A stretch of 20,911 nucleotides of DNA from Acidimicrobiales bacterium (GTDB taxonomy: Bacteria; Actinomycetota; Acidimicrobiia; Acidimicrobiales; Poriferisodaliceae): positions 1 to 20,911 of the forward strand of contig JAHDHM010000006.1 of the NCBI GenBank assembly GCA_020631315.1, given 5' to 3'. Position numbers and translations under genes: made by a program. The notes beneath the pieces were generated by a model. It searched no databases and had not been told where the DNA came from. It was given only the letters and a program-made list of their open reading frames with translations. Below are positions 10,389 through 18,016 of this stretch, piece by piece (the stretch's first letter is position 1; each line of letters starts with the position of its first letter).

Positions 10389-10406
10389 CTCCGGCATGAG
10401 CCGGAG
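10389..10406 (+). terminator. First hairpin after amtB
   Basis: CTCCGGC (10389-10395) pairs with GCCGGAG (10400-10406) around ATGA, 12 nt after the amtB stop. It probably acts together with the stronger hairpin just downstream. Confidence 0.55.
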
Positions 10407-10421
10407 CTGATGCACTCAGGC

Positions 10422-10450
10422 GAACCGGAGCGGATCTTCCGCTCCGGTTC
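10422..10450 (+). terminator. Main terminator hairpin after amtB
   Basis: A perfect 13-bp inverted repeat (10422-10434 and 10438-10450, GAACCGGAGCGGA / TCCGCTCCGGTTC) around the loop TCT. No U-run follows. It separates amtB from the DUF368 gene. Confidence 0.82.
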
Positions 10451-10555
10451 GTCGCGTCCGGGGCCAGATGGTCGCGGGACCGAACGGCACGGCGCATCGG
10501 GCGTGCCGAGCTGGATGTGCCGAGCTGGGCGTGTCGGGCTCGGCCGAGGGTGCGT

Positions 10556-10561
10556 TACCGT
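10556..10561 (+). promoter_or_regulatory. Probable -10 box giving a leaderless DUF368 transcript
   Basis: TACCGT ends 8 nt before the GTG at 10570, so RNA would begin at or next to the start codon. There is no Shine-Dalgarno sequence. No convincing -35 is seen. Confidence 0.45.
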
Positions 10562-10569
10562 CGGACTCC

Positions 10570-11472
10570 GTGATCACTCGAGTCGTCGCCCAGGTGTGCC
10601 GCGGATTTCTCATGGGCTCGGCCGACATCGTGCCGGGCGTCAGCGGCGGCACCGTCGCACTGCTGCTCGGCATCTACGACCGTCTGGTCGGCGAGGTCCG
10701 GGAGGGTGCCGGAGCGCTCGGGGAGCTCGTTCGTGGCGACACGTCCGGGTTCCTTCGCCGTCTCCGTGGGCTGGACTGGATCTTCCTGGTGTCGCTGCTC
10801 AGCGGGATCGTGTTGGCCGTCGTGCTGTTGGTCTCGTGGCTGCGCACGATGATCGAGGAGCATCCGGTCGAGGTGTCGGCCGTCTTCTTCGGCCTCGTCG
10901 CTGCATCCGTCGTCGTCGCGGCCAGAGAGGTCGGCAGGTGGGACCTGCTGCGTTGGGTGATCGCAGCGATCGTGTGTGTCGTGGCGTTCTTCGCCCTCGG
11001 TATCCGATCGGGCGGACTGTCGGATCCGTCGCTGCTGGTCGTCGCCGCCGCCGGCTCGCTGGCGATCTGCGCCATGATCCTGCCGGGCATCTCCGGCTCG
11101 TTCATCTTGCTCATGCTCGGCATGTACGACCACGTGACCGAGGCCATCGACGAGCGACATCTCTCGACGGTCGCTGCGTTCGGCGTCGGCGCCGTCATCG
11201 GTCTCGCGCTGTTCTCCACGTTCCTGCACTGGGTGCTCGAACATCACCGCGACACCGTCATGGCGGCGTTGGTGGGGCTCATGGCGGGATCGCTTCGAGT
11301 GCTGTGGCCGTGGCCGTCCGACGGTCCCGAGGGCGAGAGCGGCCTCGAGAACGTCGACCTCGGCGCCCCCGTCAGCGGCGAGATCGTCGGCGCCACCATC
11401 GGTGCCGTCGTCGCTGCCGCAGCCGTCCTGGTGATCGCCGAGATCGCCGTACGCGTCGATCCCGACGCCTGA
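10570..11472 (+). CDS. DUF368 membrane protein, undecaprenyl-phosphate translocase (PopT) family
   Basis: Role (family knowledge): DUF368/PopT proteins recycle the lipid carrier undecaprenyl phosphate to the cytoplasmic face for cell-wall synthesis. Seen: 300 aa from the GTG at 10570. The frame is open back to 10468, but only the chosen start puts the family-typical opening (RGFLMGSADIVPGVSGGT) near the N-terminus. The internally duplicated signature is clear: PGVSGGT at 22-28 and PGISGSF at 172-178, each followed by LLLGIYD / LMLGMYD. About eight hydrophobic segments are visible. Context: flanked by the amtB terminator and by the topA promoter, so it is probably monocistronic. In Vibrio cholerae, PopT is important at alkaline pH, which fits the nearby nhaA. 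The exact function here is inferred from the family. Confidence 0.9.
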   Translation: MITRVVAQVCRGFLMGSADIVPGVSGGTVALLLGIYDRLVGEVREGAGALGELVRGDTSGFLRRLRGLDWIFLVSLLSGIVLAVVLLVSWLRTMIEEHPVEVSAVFFGLVAASVVVAAREVGRWDLLRWVIAAIVCVVAFFALGIRSGGLSDPSLLVVAAAGSLAICAMILPGISGSFILLMLGMYDHVTEAIDERHLSTVAAFGVGAVIGLALFSTFLHWVLEHHRDTVMAALVGLMAGSLRVLWPWPSDGPEGESGLENVDLGAPVSGEIVGATIGAVVAAAAVLVIAEIAVRVDPDA

Positions 11473-11500
11473 GGCAGCCTCGGAAACCGAACTCAAGTCC

Positions 11501-11508
11501 TGTACGTT
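11501..11508 (+). promoter_or_regulatory. Probable -10 region for topA
   Basis: TG followed by TACGTT (11503-11508) in the 131-nt gap before topA would give a leader of roughly 90 nt. The -35 region is weak. TG lies directly next to the hexamer rather than one base away, so this is not a canonical extended -10. Confidence 0.35.
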
Positions 11509-11603
11509 CCGGACGAGTACACCAACCAATCGCCTGTCGTCACCGTTGCGGTGGCGGCTCCCACCCCTCCACGACGTCCGTCCCGTGAGACCCGGAGAGA
11601 TCA

Positions 11604-14315
11604 GTGAGCAAGTCGCTCGTCATCGTCGAGTCACCGGCCAAGGCCCGGAAGATCGCGAGCTACCTCGGCGACGACTTCGTCGTCGAGTCCTCGGTCGGCC
11701 ACATTCGGGACCTGCCGCGTAACGCCGCCGACGTCCCGGCGAGCCACAAGTCCGAGAAGTGGGCCCGCATGGGCGTCGACACGGACAACGACTTCAAGCC
11801 GCTCTACGTCGTGACGGGTCGGGCCAAGGAGCAGGTCCGGCACCTGAAGTCCTTGTTGAAGGAAGCCGACGAGCTCTATCTCGCGACCGATGAGGACCGC
11901 GAAGGAGAAGCCATCGCCTGGCACCTGCTCGAGGTGCTCAACCCCCGGGTCCCCGTCAAGCGCATGGTGTTCAACGAGGTCACCGAGCGGGCCATCCAGG
12001 AGGCCATCGACAACCCGCGTGAGCTCAACCGTCGTCTCGTCGACGCGCAGGAGGCCCGCCGGATCCTCGACCGCTTGTACGGCTACGAGGTGTCGCCGGT
12101 TCTGTGGAAGAAGGTCATGGGCGGCCTGTCCGCAGGCCGCGTGCAGAGTGTCGCTGTCCGCCTCATCGTCGAGCGCGAACGAGAGCGAATGGCGTTCGTG
12201 TCCGCGTCGTACTGGAGCCTCGGCGGCCGCTTCGACGGCGCCGGCACCAACTTCGACGCCGGTCTCGCATCGATCGACGGGGCCCGTCTGGCCTCGGGAC
12301 GCGACTTCGACGACCGAGGCCAGCTGACGTCCGACGCCGTGGTGCTCGACGGTGCTCGGGCCGAGCGGTTGGCCACCGGGCTCGTCGGCCAGGACCTCAC
12401 CGTCTCGTCCCGCGAGTCCAAGCCCTATCGCCGCCGCCCGGCAGCGCCGTTCATCACCTCGACGTTGCAGCAGGAGGCGGGCCGCAAGCTCGGCTTCTCG
12501 TCGTCTCGGACCATGCAGGCTGCGCAGCGCCTGTACGAGAACGGCTACATCACCTACATGCGAACCGACAGCACCACGCTGTCGGCCGAAGCACTGTCCA
12601 CCGCTCGGGACCTCATCCGCGAGCGCTACGGCGCCTCGAACCTGCCCGACCAGCCGCGGACCTACACCAAGAAGGTGCGCAACGCGCAGGAGGCCCACGA
12701 GGCCATCCGTCCCGCCGGTGACGCCTGGCCGCTGCCCGATCGTGTCGCGGCCGAGGTCCAGGGCGACGCCGGTCGTGTGTACGAGCTGATCTGGCAGCGC
12801 ACCGTCGCTTCGCAGATGATCGACGCGACGGGCGAGACGGTCACGATCCGCCTGAGCGGGCAGTCGACCGACGGTGATCAGGTCGAGTTCTCCACGAGCG
12901 GCACCGTCATCAGCAGTCCCGGTTTCCGCCTCGCCTACGTCGAGGACACCGACGGCGCATCGGACGACCCTGCCGAGCAGCAGTTGCCGCCGCTGCAGGA
13001 AGGCGACACCGTCACGGCGACGGACATGGAGCCGAAGGGTCACGAGACCTCGCCGCCGGCTCGTTACACCGAGGCGTCGCTCGTCAAGCGTCTCGAGGAG
13101 CTGTCGGTCGGTCGTCCGTCGACGTACGCGTCGATCATGGAGACCATCCAGGCCCGCGAGTACGTGTGGAAGAAGGGGAGTGCGCTCGTCCCGAGCTACA
13201 CCGCCTTCGCCACCAGCTCGCTGCTCGAGGGTCACTTCCCGGACCTCGTCGACTACGCCTTCACCGCCAAGATGGAGACCGATCTCGACGAGATCGCACG
13301 CGGTGAGCGTGAGTCCATCCCGTGGTTGTCCGAGTTCTACTTCGGCGGTGTCGGTCCTGCCGCCGAGGACTCGCTGGACGGCCTCAAGTCGATGGTGTCG
13401 GCCCGGCTCGACGAGATCGACGCCAAGGAGATCAACTCGATCCCGATCGGTGTCGACGAGAACGGCGTGCCGGTCGAGGCTCGCCCCGGTCGCTACGGCC
13501 CCTACCTCCGACGAGGTGAGGACACCTGCTCGATCCCCGAGGACCTGCCGCCCGACGAGCTCACCATGGACAAGGCCATGGAGCTGCTCGCGGCCCCGTC
13601 CGACGAGCGAGTGCTCGGTGTCGATCCCGAGACGGGCGAGGACGTCATCGCCAAGCCCGGTCGGTTCGGTCCGTACGTCACCCTCGGTGTGCCCGAGGAC
13701 GGCAAGCCCAAGCCGAAGACCGCGTCGCTCTTCCAGTCGATGTCGCTCGACACCATCACGATGGACGAGGCGATGAAGCTGCTGTCGCTGCCGCGCGAGG
13801 TCGGCCACGACCCCTCCGACGGTGAGCTCATCACCGCGCAGAACGGGCGGTACGGCCCGTATCTGAAGAAGGACAAGGACAGCCGCAGCCTCGAGACCGA
13901 GGATCAGATCTTCTCGGTCACCCTCGAGGAGGCGCTGGCCATCTACGCCCAGCCGAAGCGCCGGCGTGGTGCAGCGGCACCGAAGCCGCCGCTGCGTGAG
14001 CTGGAGAACGATCCCGTCAGCGGTGCCCCGATCGTCGTGAAGGACGGTCGCTTCGGTCCATACGTGACCGACGGCGAGACCAACGCATCGCTGCGCAAGG
14101 GCGACGACGTCGCCACCATCACGACCGAGCGGGCAGCCGAGCTGCTCCAGATCCGTCGTGAAGCCGGTCCGGCCAAGAAGAAGAAGGCCAAGAAGAAGGC
14201 GCCCGCCAAGAAGAAGGCGGCGAAGAAGAAGGCTCCGGCGAAGAAGAAGGCTCCGGCCAAGAAGAAGGCCGCGAAGAAGAAGGCGCCCGCCAAGAAGGCA
14301 GCCTCCTCCGACTGA
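11604..14315 (+). CDS. topA: DNA topoisomerase I (type IA) with lysine-rich tail
   Basis: Role: relaxes negative supercoils by cutting one strand through a 5'-phosphotyrosine. Seen: 903 aa, GTG start with GGAGAGA at 11594-11600. The N-terminal TOPRIM domain has VIVESPAKARKI at 7-18 and the metal-binding TDEDREGEAIAW at 95-106. The active-site tyrosine is Tyr318 in YITYMRTDS, next to Arg320. Four Topo_C repeats with GR(F/Y)GPY follow at about residues 619, 678, 741 and 808. There are no zinc-finger cysteine clusters. The last ~47 residues are AKKKAPAKKKAAKKK-type repeats; in mycobacterial and streptomycete TopA such basic tails bind DNA and increase processivity. Context: first of a replication block with holB. 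DEDREG replaces the commoner DPDREG, a minor change. Confidence 0.97.
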   Translation: MSKSLVIVESPAKARKIASYLGDDFVVESSVGHIRDLPRNAADVPASHKSEKWARMGVDTDNDFKPLYVVTGRAKEQVRHLKSLLKEADELYLATDEDREGEAIAWHLLEVLNPRVPVKRMVFNEVTERAIQEAIDNPRELNRRLVDAQEARRILDRLYGYEVSPVLWKKVMGGLSAGRVQSVAVRLIVERERERMAFVSASYWSLGGRFDGAGTNFDAGLASIDGARLASGRDFDDRGQLTSDAVVLDGARAERLATGLVGQDLTVSSRESKPYRRRPAAPFITSTLQQEAGRKLGFSSSRTMQAAQRLYENGYITYMRTDSTTLSAEALSTARDLIRERYGASNLPDQPRTYTKKVRNAQEAHEAIRPAGDAWPLPDRVAAEVQGDAGRVYELIWQRTVASQMIDATGETVTIRLSGQSTDGDQVEFSTSGTVISSPGFRLAYVEDTDGASDDPAEQQLPPLQEGDTVTATDMEPKGHETSPPARYTEASLVKRLEELSVGRPSTYASIMETIQAREYVWKKGSALVPSYTAFATSSLLEGHFPDLVDYAFTAKMETDLDEIARGERESIPWLSEFYFGGVGPAAEDSLDGLKSMVSARLDEIDAKEINSIPIGVDENGVPVEARPGRYGPYLRRGEDTCSIPEDLPPDELTMDKAMELLAAPSDERVLGVDPETGEDVIAKPGRFGPYVTLGVPEDGKPKPKTASLFQSMSLDTITMDEAMKLLSLPREVGHDPSDGELITAQNGRYGPYLKKDKDSRSLETEDQIFSVTLEEALAIYAQPKRRRGAAAPKPPLRELENDPVSGAPIVVKDGRFGPYVTDGETNASLRKGDDVATITTERAAELLQIRREAGPAKKKKAKKKAPAKKKAAKKKAPAKKKAPAKKKAAKKKAPAKKAASSD
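14172..14300 (+). repeat. AAG-rich repeat encoding the TopA lysine tail
   Basis: Purine-rich tandem units of the form GCC-AAG-AAG-AAG and GCG-CCC-GCC encode alternating AKKK, AP and AA blocks. The stretch is much lower in GC and more strand-asymmetric than its surroundings. Such repeats vary in length between strains by slippage and are common sites of assembly error. Confidence 0.85.
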
Positions 14316-14379
14316 TCGCAGGCCCGCCTGGTCTGGTGCTTCGTCTGAACAGTCTGGACGGGTGTCGTCGGACGCCGTC

Positions 14380-14385
14380 TAGCCT
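14380..14385 (+). promoter_or_regulatory. Probable -10 box giving a leaderless MFS-gene transcript
   Basis: TAGCCT ends 8 nt before the GTG at 14394 and there is no Shine-Dalgarno sequence between them. The same hexamer and layout recur elsewhere in the window. This suggests that the MFS-holB pair has its own promoter separate from topA. Confidence 0.45.
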
Positions 14386-14393
14386 CTTGTGCC

Positions 14394-15773
14394 GTGACGG
14401 CGACGGGCGAGACGCACAGCGAGAGCCTGTTGATGCGCGTCTTCGCGACGCCCGAGTTCTTCCGCCTGTGGCTCGCTCAGGTCTTCAGCGCGTTCGGTGA
14501 CTGGGTCGGCTTCCTGGCGATCATCGTCATCGCCGAGCGCATCGGTGGGGACACGGCCGGGTCGGCCATCGCGCTGGTGATGATCGCCCGGATCCTCCCG
14601 GGCTTCTTCCTCGCCTCGGTCGGCGGTGTGATCGTCGATCGGCTCAACCGCAAGCGGCTCCTGATCACCTGCGACATCCTGCGCGCCGGTGTGCTGCTCG
14701 TGCTCCCGGCCATCGACACGCTCTGGGGCCTCGTGCTCGCGTCGCTCGTGCTCGAACTGGCCACGTCACTGTGGGGGCCGGCGAAGGAGGCGATCGTCCC
14801 GAACGTCGTGCCACAGGACAAGCTGACGAGCGCGAACTCGCTGTCGCTCGTTGCGGCCTACGGCACCTTCCCGTTCGCATCCGCGGCGTTCGCCGGTCTG
14901 GATCGGCTGGCCGACTGGCTCGTCAGCACGGGGCGTGTCGATCTTCTCGACGTCAACCGCGAGGCACTGGCGCTGTATCTCGACGCGCTGACGTTCCTCG
15001 TCGCCGCCGGGCTGATCGCATCGCTGCCGATCGTGGCCCGTTCGCTCGGCGAGCGGAAGTCGTCCGACAAGCGCATCGACCTCGGTCAGGGCGTGAGGGA
15101 GCTGCGCGAAGGGTGGCAGTTCATCTTCCTCAGCCCGACGGTGCGGGCCGTGCTCGTCGCACTCGGCACCGGGATGATCGGCGGCGGGATGCTGATCCCG
15201 CTCGGTGCCGTGTTCAACTCTGATGTCTTGAAGGCCGACGACGACGGGTTCGGGGCCATCCTCACAGCGCTGGGTGTCGGTGTCGGTGTCGGTGTCGCCT
15301 TGTTGTCGGCAGTGCAGTCACGTATCGACAAGCCGCGAACCTTCGTCGCCGCAGTGTTCGCCGCCGGTACGGCCTTGTTCGTGGCCGTGTCGGTCTCGGA
15401 GTTGTGGGCCACGTTGATCGGCGTGTTCGCCCTGGGCATCGCCGCCGGCGGCGTCTACGTGCTCGGTTTCACGATCCTCCACGAGTCCGTCGCCGACGAG
15501 CTCCGTGGCCGCGTGTTCTCGGCGTTGTACACACTCGTCCGGTTCTGTCTGCTCGTGGCCATCGCCATCGGCGGATTCCTCAGCGAAGCTCTCGACTGGG
15601 TGTTCGCCGAGCTGTTCGACAGCGAGATCGGCATCGGTTCGGCTCACTTGCAGCTGATCGGTGTCCGCGGTGCGCTGTGGCTCGCGGCGATCCTCATGTG
15701 GGGTGCGGCGGGGCTGGCGCTGATGTCCCTGCGTCGGCCGCAACGGGCAGCTGAACGAGCGGCGAAGGGCTGA
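14394..15773 (+). CDS. Major facilitator superfamily transporter
   Basis: Seen: 459 aa, about 12 hydrophobic spans, GTG start. The opening FATPEFFRLWLAQVFSAFGDW and the loop GGVIVDRLNRKRLL (a D-R-x-x-R/K signature between helices 2 and 3) match the MFS_3 / 2A0121-like group that includes macrolide-efflux-type proteins. LWGPAKEAIVPNVVP is also typical. Substrate cannot be told from the sequence. Context: it lies between topA and holB with a 1-nt gap to holB, exactly where actinobacteria commonly carry tmk. I know of actinobacterial proteins annotated as bifunctional MFS transporter/dTMP kinase; this one ends after the last span (LRRPQRAAERAAKG) and has no P-loop kinase domain. It may be the relict or precursor of that fusion. 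Confidence 0.92.
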   Translation: MTATGETHSESLLMRVFATPEFFRLWLAQVFSAFGDWVGFLAIIVIAERIGGDTAGSAIALVMIARILPGFFLASVGGVIVDRLNRKRLLITCDILRAGVLLVLPAIDTLWGLVLASLVLELATSLWGPAKEAIVPNVVPQDKLTSANSLSLVAAYGTFPFASAAFAGLDRLADWLVSTGRVDLLDVNREALALYLDALTFLVAAGLIASLPIVARSLGERKSSDKRIDLGQGVRELREGWQFIFLSPTVRAVLVALGTGMIGGGMLIPLGAVFNSDVLKADDDGFGAILTALGVGVGVGVALLSAVQSRIDKPRTFVAAVFAAGTALFVAVSVSELWATLIGVFALGIAAGGVYVLGFTILHESVADELRGRVFSALYTLVRFCLLVAIAIGGFLSEALDWVFAELFDSEIGIGSAHLQLIGVRGALWLAAILMWGAAGLALMSLRRPQRAAERAAKG

Positions 15774-15774
15774 C

Positions 15775-16812
15775 GTGGCGGAACTGGAGATCCTCGGGCA
15801 ACCGGAGGTCAGTCGGCGGCTCGCGGTTGCGGTGACCCGTCCGGTGCCCTCGTACTTGTTCGTCGGCCCGGCGGGGAGCGGTCGGCGGGCGGCGGCGATG
15901 GCGTTCGCCGGCGAACTCTTCGCCGAGACGCGGCCCGACGTCGCCGACCGTCATCGGCGGCTGGCGAGAGCCGAAGCGCATCCCGACCTCGTGATCGTCG
16001 AGCGCGTCGGCGCCACGATCTCGGCCGACCAGGCGCGTGAGGTCGTCCGCACGAGCGTGCTCAGCCCGGTCGACGCAGGGTGCAAGGTGATCGTCCTGCT
16101 CGACTTCCACCTGATCGGTGACCAGGCAGCCATCGTGCTGAAGGCCATCGAGGAGCCGCCGGCCACGACCCACTTCGTGATCGTCGCGAACGACATCCCA
16201 CCGGAGCTGGTGACGATCGCATCGCGTTGCGTTCGGATCGACTTCTCCGCAGTCCCGACCGCGGTCGTGGTGGATCGGCTCGTTGCAGAGGGTGCCTCGG
16301 CAGACGTGGCCGAGGCGGCGGCGCACGCCGCAGGCGGCGACCTGGGACGCGCTCGTCTGCTCGCGAACGACGGCTCGCTGATCGAGCGACTCGACGCGTG
16401 GCGGCAGGTGCCGTCTCGTCTCACCGGGAGTGGTCACTCGGTCATGACCCTCGTCGAGGAGCTCACCGGCCGGCTCGACGAGGCATCGGCTCCACTGGTC
16501 GCTGCGCAGGCGGCGGAGCTCGAAGAGCTCCAGGCCGGTGCGGAGGCGACCGGCGTTCGCCTGACGGGCGTCAAGGCGATCGAGGCCCGCCACAAGCGTG
16601 AGCAGCGTCGTCAGCGCACGGACGAACTGCGGCTCGGTCTGTCGACCGTCGGCCGGTGGTACCGCGATGCGCTCGTCGAGGGACAGCTCGACCCCGCCTC
16701 GGCGTCTCGTGCGATCGACGCGGTCAACGAGGCGTCCGACTCGCTCGTTCGGAATCCGAGTGAGCGGTTGTGGCTGGCGGCGCTGTTCACGCGGCTACCG
16801 GCCATCGGCTGA
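15775..16812 (+). CDS. holB: DNA polymerase III subunit delta prime
   Basis: Role: stator subunit of the clamp-loader complex. Seen: 345 aa, GTG start 1 nt after the MFS stop, with GAAGGG inside the preceding gene as a possible ribosome site. The P-loop is degenerate: GPAGSGRR at 31-38 lacks the Walker lysine, consistent with delta prime not hydrolysing ATP. The central block GATISADQAREVV, then AIVLKAIEEPPATTHFVIV and IPPELVTIASRCVRIDF are hallmark delta prime sequence. Odd: the four-cysteine zinc module normally found between the P-loop and the HPD motif is absent; that span reads ETRPDVADRHRRLARAEAHPD. Only two cysteines are seen in the ATPase-like half. Context: convergent with a tRNA-Thr gene 37 nt downstream. 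Confidence 0.92.
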   Translation: MAELEILGQPEVSRRLAVAVTRPVPSYLFVGPAGSGRRAAAMAFAGELFAETRPDVADRHRRLARAEAHPDLVIVERVGATISADQAREVVRTSVLSPVDAGCKVIVLLDFHLIGDQAAIVLKAIEEPPATTHFVIVANDIPPELVTIASRCVRIDFSAVPTAVVVDRLVAEGASADVAEAAAHAAGGDLGRARLLANDGSLIERLDAWRQVPSRLTGSGHSVMTLVEELTGRLDEASAPLVAAQAAELEELQAGAEATGVRLTGVKAIEARHKREQRRQRTDELRLGLSTVGRWYRDALVEGQLDPASASRAIDAVNEASDSLVRNPSERLWLAALFTRLPAIG

Positions 16813-16849
16813 TCGGCTGGGTCGCACGAGGTCCGTGCACCCGCCGGCG

Positions 16850-16921
16850 AGCCCGAGATGGGGATCGAACCCATGACCTGCTCTTTACGAGAGAGCCGCT
16901 CTACCACTGAGCTACTCGGGC
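16850..16921 (-). tRNA. tRNA-Thr (anticodon CGT)
   Basis: Reading the minus strand gives a complete 72-nt cloverleaf. The acceptor stem is GCCCGAG with CTCGGGC. The D arm is GCTC-AGTGGTA-GAGC. The anticodon arm is GCTCT-CTCGTAA-AGAGC, with anticodon CGT at 16887-16889 reading ACG threonine codons. The variable loop is AGGTC and the T arm is ATGGG-TTCGATC-CCCAT. The discriminator base is T at 16850. The CCA end is not encoded. All stems pair without mismatch. In actinobacteria a tRNA-Thr commonly lies next to the topA-holB block. Confidence 0.96.
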
Positions 16922-16933
16922 GTGGAACCGATG

Positions 16934-16939
16934 AGGGTA
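16934..16939 (-). promoter_or_regulatory. Probable -10 box for tRNA-Thr
   Basis: On the minus strand TACCCT ends 12 nt before the tRNA 5' end, giving a short 5' leader for RNase P to remove. No clear -35 is seen. The 41 nt between this box and the upstream orphan gene on the same strand hold nothing else recognisable. Confidence 0.4.
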
Positions 16940-16979
16940 GCAGGACCCACGGGCCGTGCGTTCGTGAGTTCGCGATCGG

Positions 16980-17351
16980 TCAGCGGGCCGAGAACCACGA
17001 CGAACGCAACGTCGCGACGTCGATCGGTGCCTGCTCGACGGTCGGCAACCGCTGCAGTTCCCGCCATCGTTGATCGGCCTGATCGGCGAGCTCCTCCCTG
17101 AGGACTCCGTCGCCGCGTACGGCGATCTGTGGTGCCACGTCGGTTCGCCGTCCGATCTGACCGGGTGACAGGGCGAACGACCAACTGGCGGTTCCCTCGA
17201 GGTGTTGCTGCACTGCGACACCATGGCGAATCGGTGTTGCCGTGGGGTGACGAACGGCGATCGAGATCGTGCCGATTCGGGCATCGGCGTGTCGCAGTTC
17301 GACGCCGATCTGTCCGACTTCGACGGCTGCGTGTCGCACTTCGACGGTCAT
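16980..17351 (-). CDS. Hypothetical protein with N-terminal heptad repeats
   Basis: Seen: 123 aa from the ATG at 17349-17351. The frame is closed by a TAG at 17409-17411, and no other start lies between. Third-position GC is about 72% by my count, with clearly lower second-position GC, a coding-like pattern but weaker than in neighbouring genes. The first ~35 residues repeat every 7 residues ([35 protein letters not shown]), alternating hydrophobic and polar, suggesting beta strands. The rest ([14 protein letters not shown]..., [16 protein letters not shown]) looks globular. No signal peptide, membrane span or known motif. Context: divergent from the sigma-factor gene and upstream of tRNA-Thr on the same strand. 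I do not recognise it. No Shine-Dalgarno precedes the ATG. It could still be a chance frame, since the plus strand is also open over the repeats. Confidence 0.5.
   Translation of the reverse strand: MTVEVRHAAVEVGQIGVELRHADARIGTISIAVRHPTATPIRHGVAVQQHLEGTASWSFALSPGQIGRRTDVAPQIAVRGDGVLREELADQADQRWRELQRLPTVEQAPIDVATLRSSWFSAR
17289..17345 (+). repeat. Three imperfect 21-bp tandem repeats
   Basis: Related 15-mers start at 17289 (GTGTCGCAGTTCGAC), 17310 (CTGTCCGACTTCGAC) and 17331 (GTGTCGCACTTCGAC), an exact 21-bp period. The outer copies differ at one base. They lie inside the minus-strand hypothetical gene and encode 7-residue units. Degenerate units may continue towards lower coordinates at the same period. 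Confidence 0.75.
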
Positions 17352-17409
17352 CTGGGCGACAGATGGCGTGGGGTCCGGGAACGGACTTCGACGGCACGAG
17401 ATGATCGCC

Positions 17410-17415
17410 TATGGT
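17410..17415 (+). promoter_or_regulatory. Probable -10 box giving a leaderless sigR transcript
   Basis: TATGGT ends 8 nt before the GTG at 17424, with no Shine-Dalgarno sequence. TTCGAC at 17387-17392 is 17 nt upstream but matches a -35 poorly. I found no SigR-type promoter (GGAAT, 18 nt, GTT) here, so autoregulation is not evident from this stretch. Confidence 0.45.
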
Positions 17416-17423
17416 CGTCCTCC

Positions 17424-17996
17424 GTGGCCGATCAGACCCTCTTCGTCGACGATGCGATGGAGCACATGAACGGCCTGTATTCGGCTGCACTGCGCATGAC
17501 GCGCAACCCCTCCGACGCCGAGGATCTGGTGCAGGAGACGTACCTGAAGGCCTACCGGGCCTATGAGTCGTTCACCGCCGGCACGAACCTTCGGGCGTGG
17601 ATGTACCGGATCCTGACCAACACCTACATCAACCAGTACCGAGCCAAGCAGCGCCGCCCGGACGAGTCGGAGCTGGGTGATCTCGAGGAGTTCTACCTGT
17701 ACCGCCGGGTGGGCGAGCTCGGTTCGACGGTCGGGCGCTCGGCCGAGGACGAACTGCTCGACTGGTTCACCGATGACGAGGTGAAGGCAGCGCTCGACTC
17801 GCTGCCGGAGAACTTCCGGCTGGCGGTGTACCTCGCCGACGTCGAGGGTTTCGCCTACAAGGAGATCGCCGACATCACCGAGGTGCCGATCGGCACCGTG
17901 ATGAGTCGGCTGCATCGAGGTCGCAAGGCGCTCCACAAAGCGCTCTACGATCACGCGGTGGCCCGAGGGATCGCGGAGGTCGGTACGTCGACGTGA
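17424..17996 (+). CDS. sigR: ECF sigma factor, SigR/SigH (thiol-oxidative stress) type
   Basis: Role: alternative sigma factor directing RNA polymerase to disulfide-stress genes. Seen: 190 aa from the GTG at 17424. The frame is open back to 17202, but family alignment begins around this GTG ([22 protein letters not shown]). Region 2 spans about residues 10-77: [25 protein letters not shown], then [21 protein letters not shown]. Region 4 spans about 124-178: [25 protein letters not shown], then [16 protein letters not shown]. These blocks match Streptomyces SigR almost word for word, including [17 protein letters not shown]. Context: the stop overlaps or abuts the anti-sigma gene, so the pair is an operon. 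Held inactive by the following zinc anti-sigma factor (inference from family). Confidence 0.95.
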   Translation: MADQTLFVDDAMEHMNGLYSAALRMTRNPSDAEDLVQETYLKAYRAYESFTAGTNLRAWMYRILTNTYINQYRAKQRRPDESELGDLEEFYLYRRVGELGSTVGRSAEDELLDWFTDDEVKAALDSLPENFRLAVYLADVEGFAYKEIADITEVPIGTVMSRLHRGRKALHKALYDHAVARGIAEVGTST

Positions 17997-18016
17997 CGGC
18001 CGAACCGGAGGAGAGC

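Noticed and set aside
11631..13808. A 725-codon open frame antisense to topA
   Set aside because: It is again a codon-bias shadow. Composition is D/E/R/V/L-rich with no motifs, and the plus strand encodes a canonical topoisomerase.
16824..16838. Hairpin GCACG-AGGTC-CGTGC between holB and tRNA-Thr as a shared terminator
   Set aside because: The stem is only 5 bp and there is no U-tract on either strand, so it is too weak to call, although the location between convergent genes would suit.
17289..17345. CRISPR-like or iteron-like array
   Set aside because: There are only three imperfect 21-bp units in frame with a coding sequence, without spacers. They are better explained as protein-coding repeats.
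17377..17415. SigR-type autoregulatory promoter (GGGAAC) upstream of sigR
   Set aside because: No GTT lies at 16-19 nt after GGAAC, so the consensus GGAAT-N18-GTT is not met.
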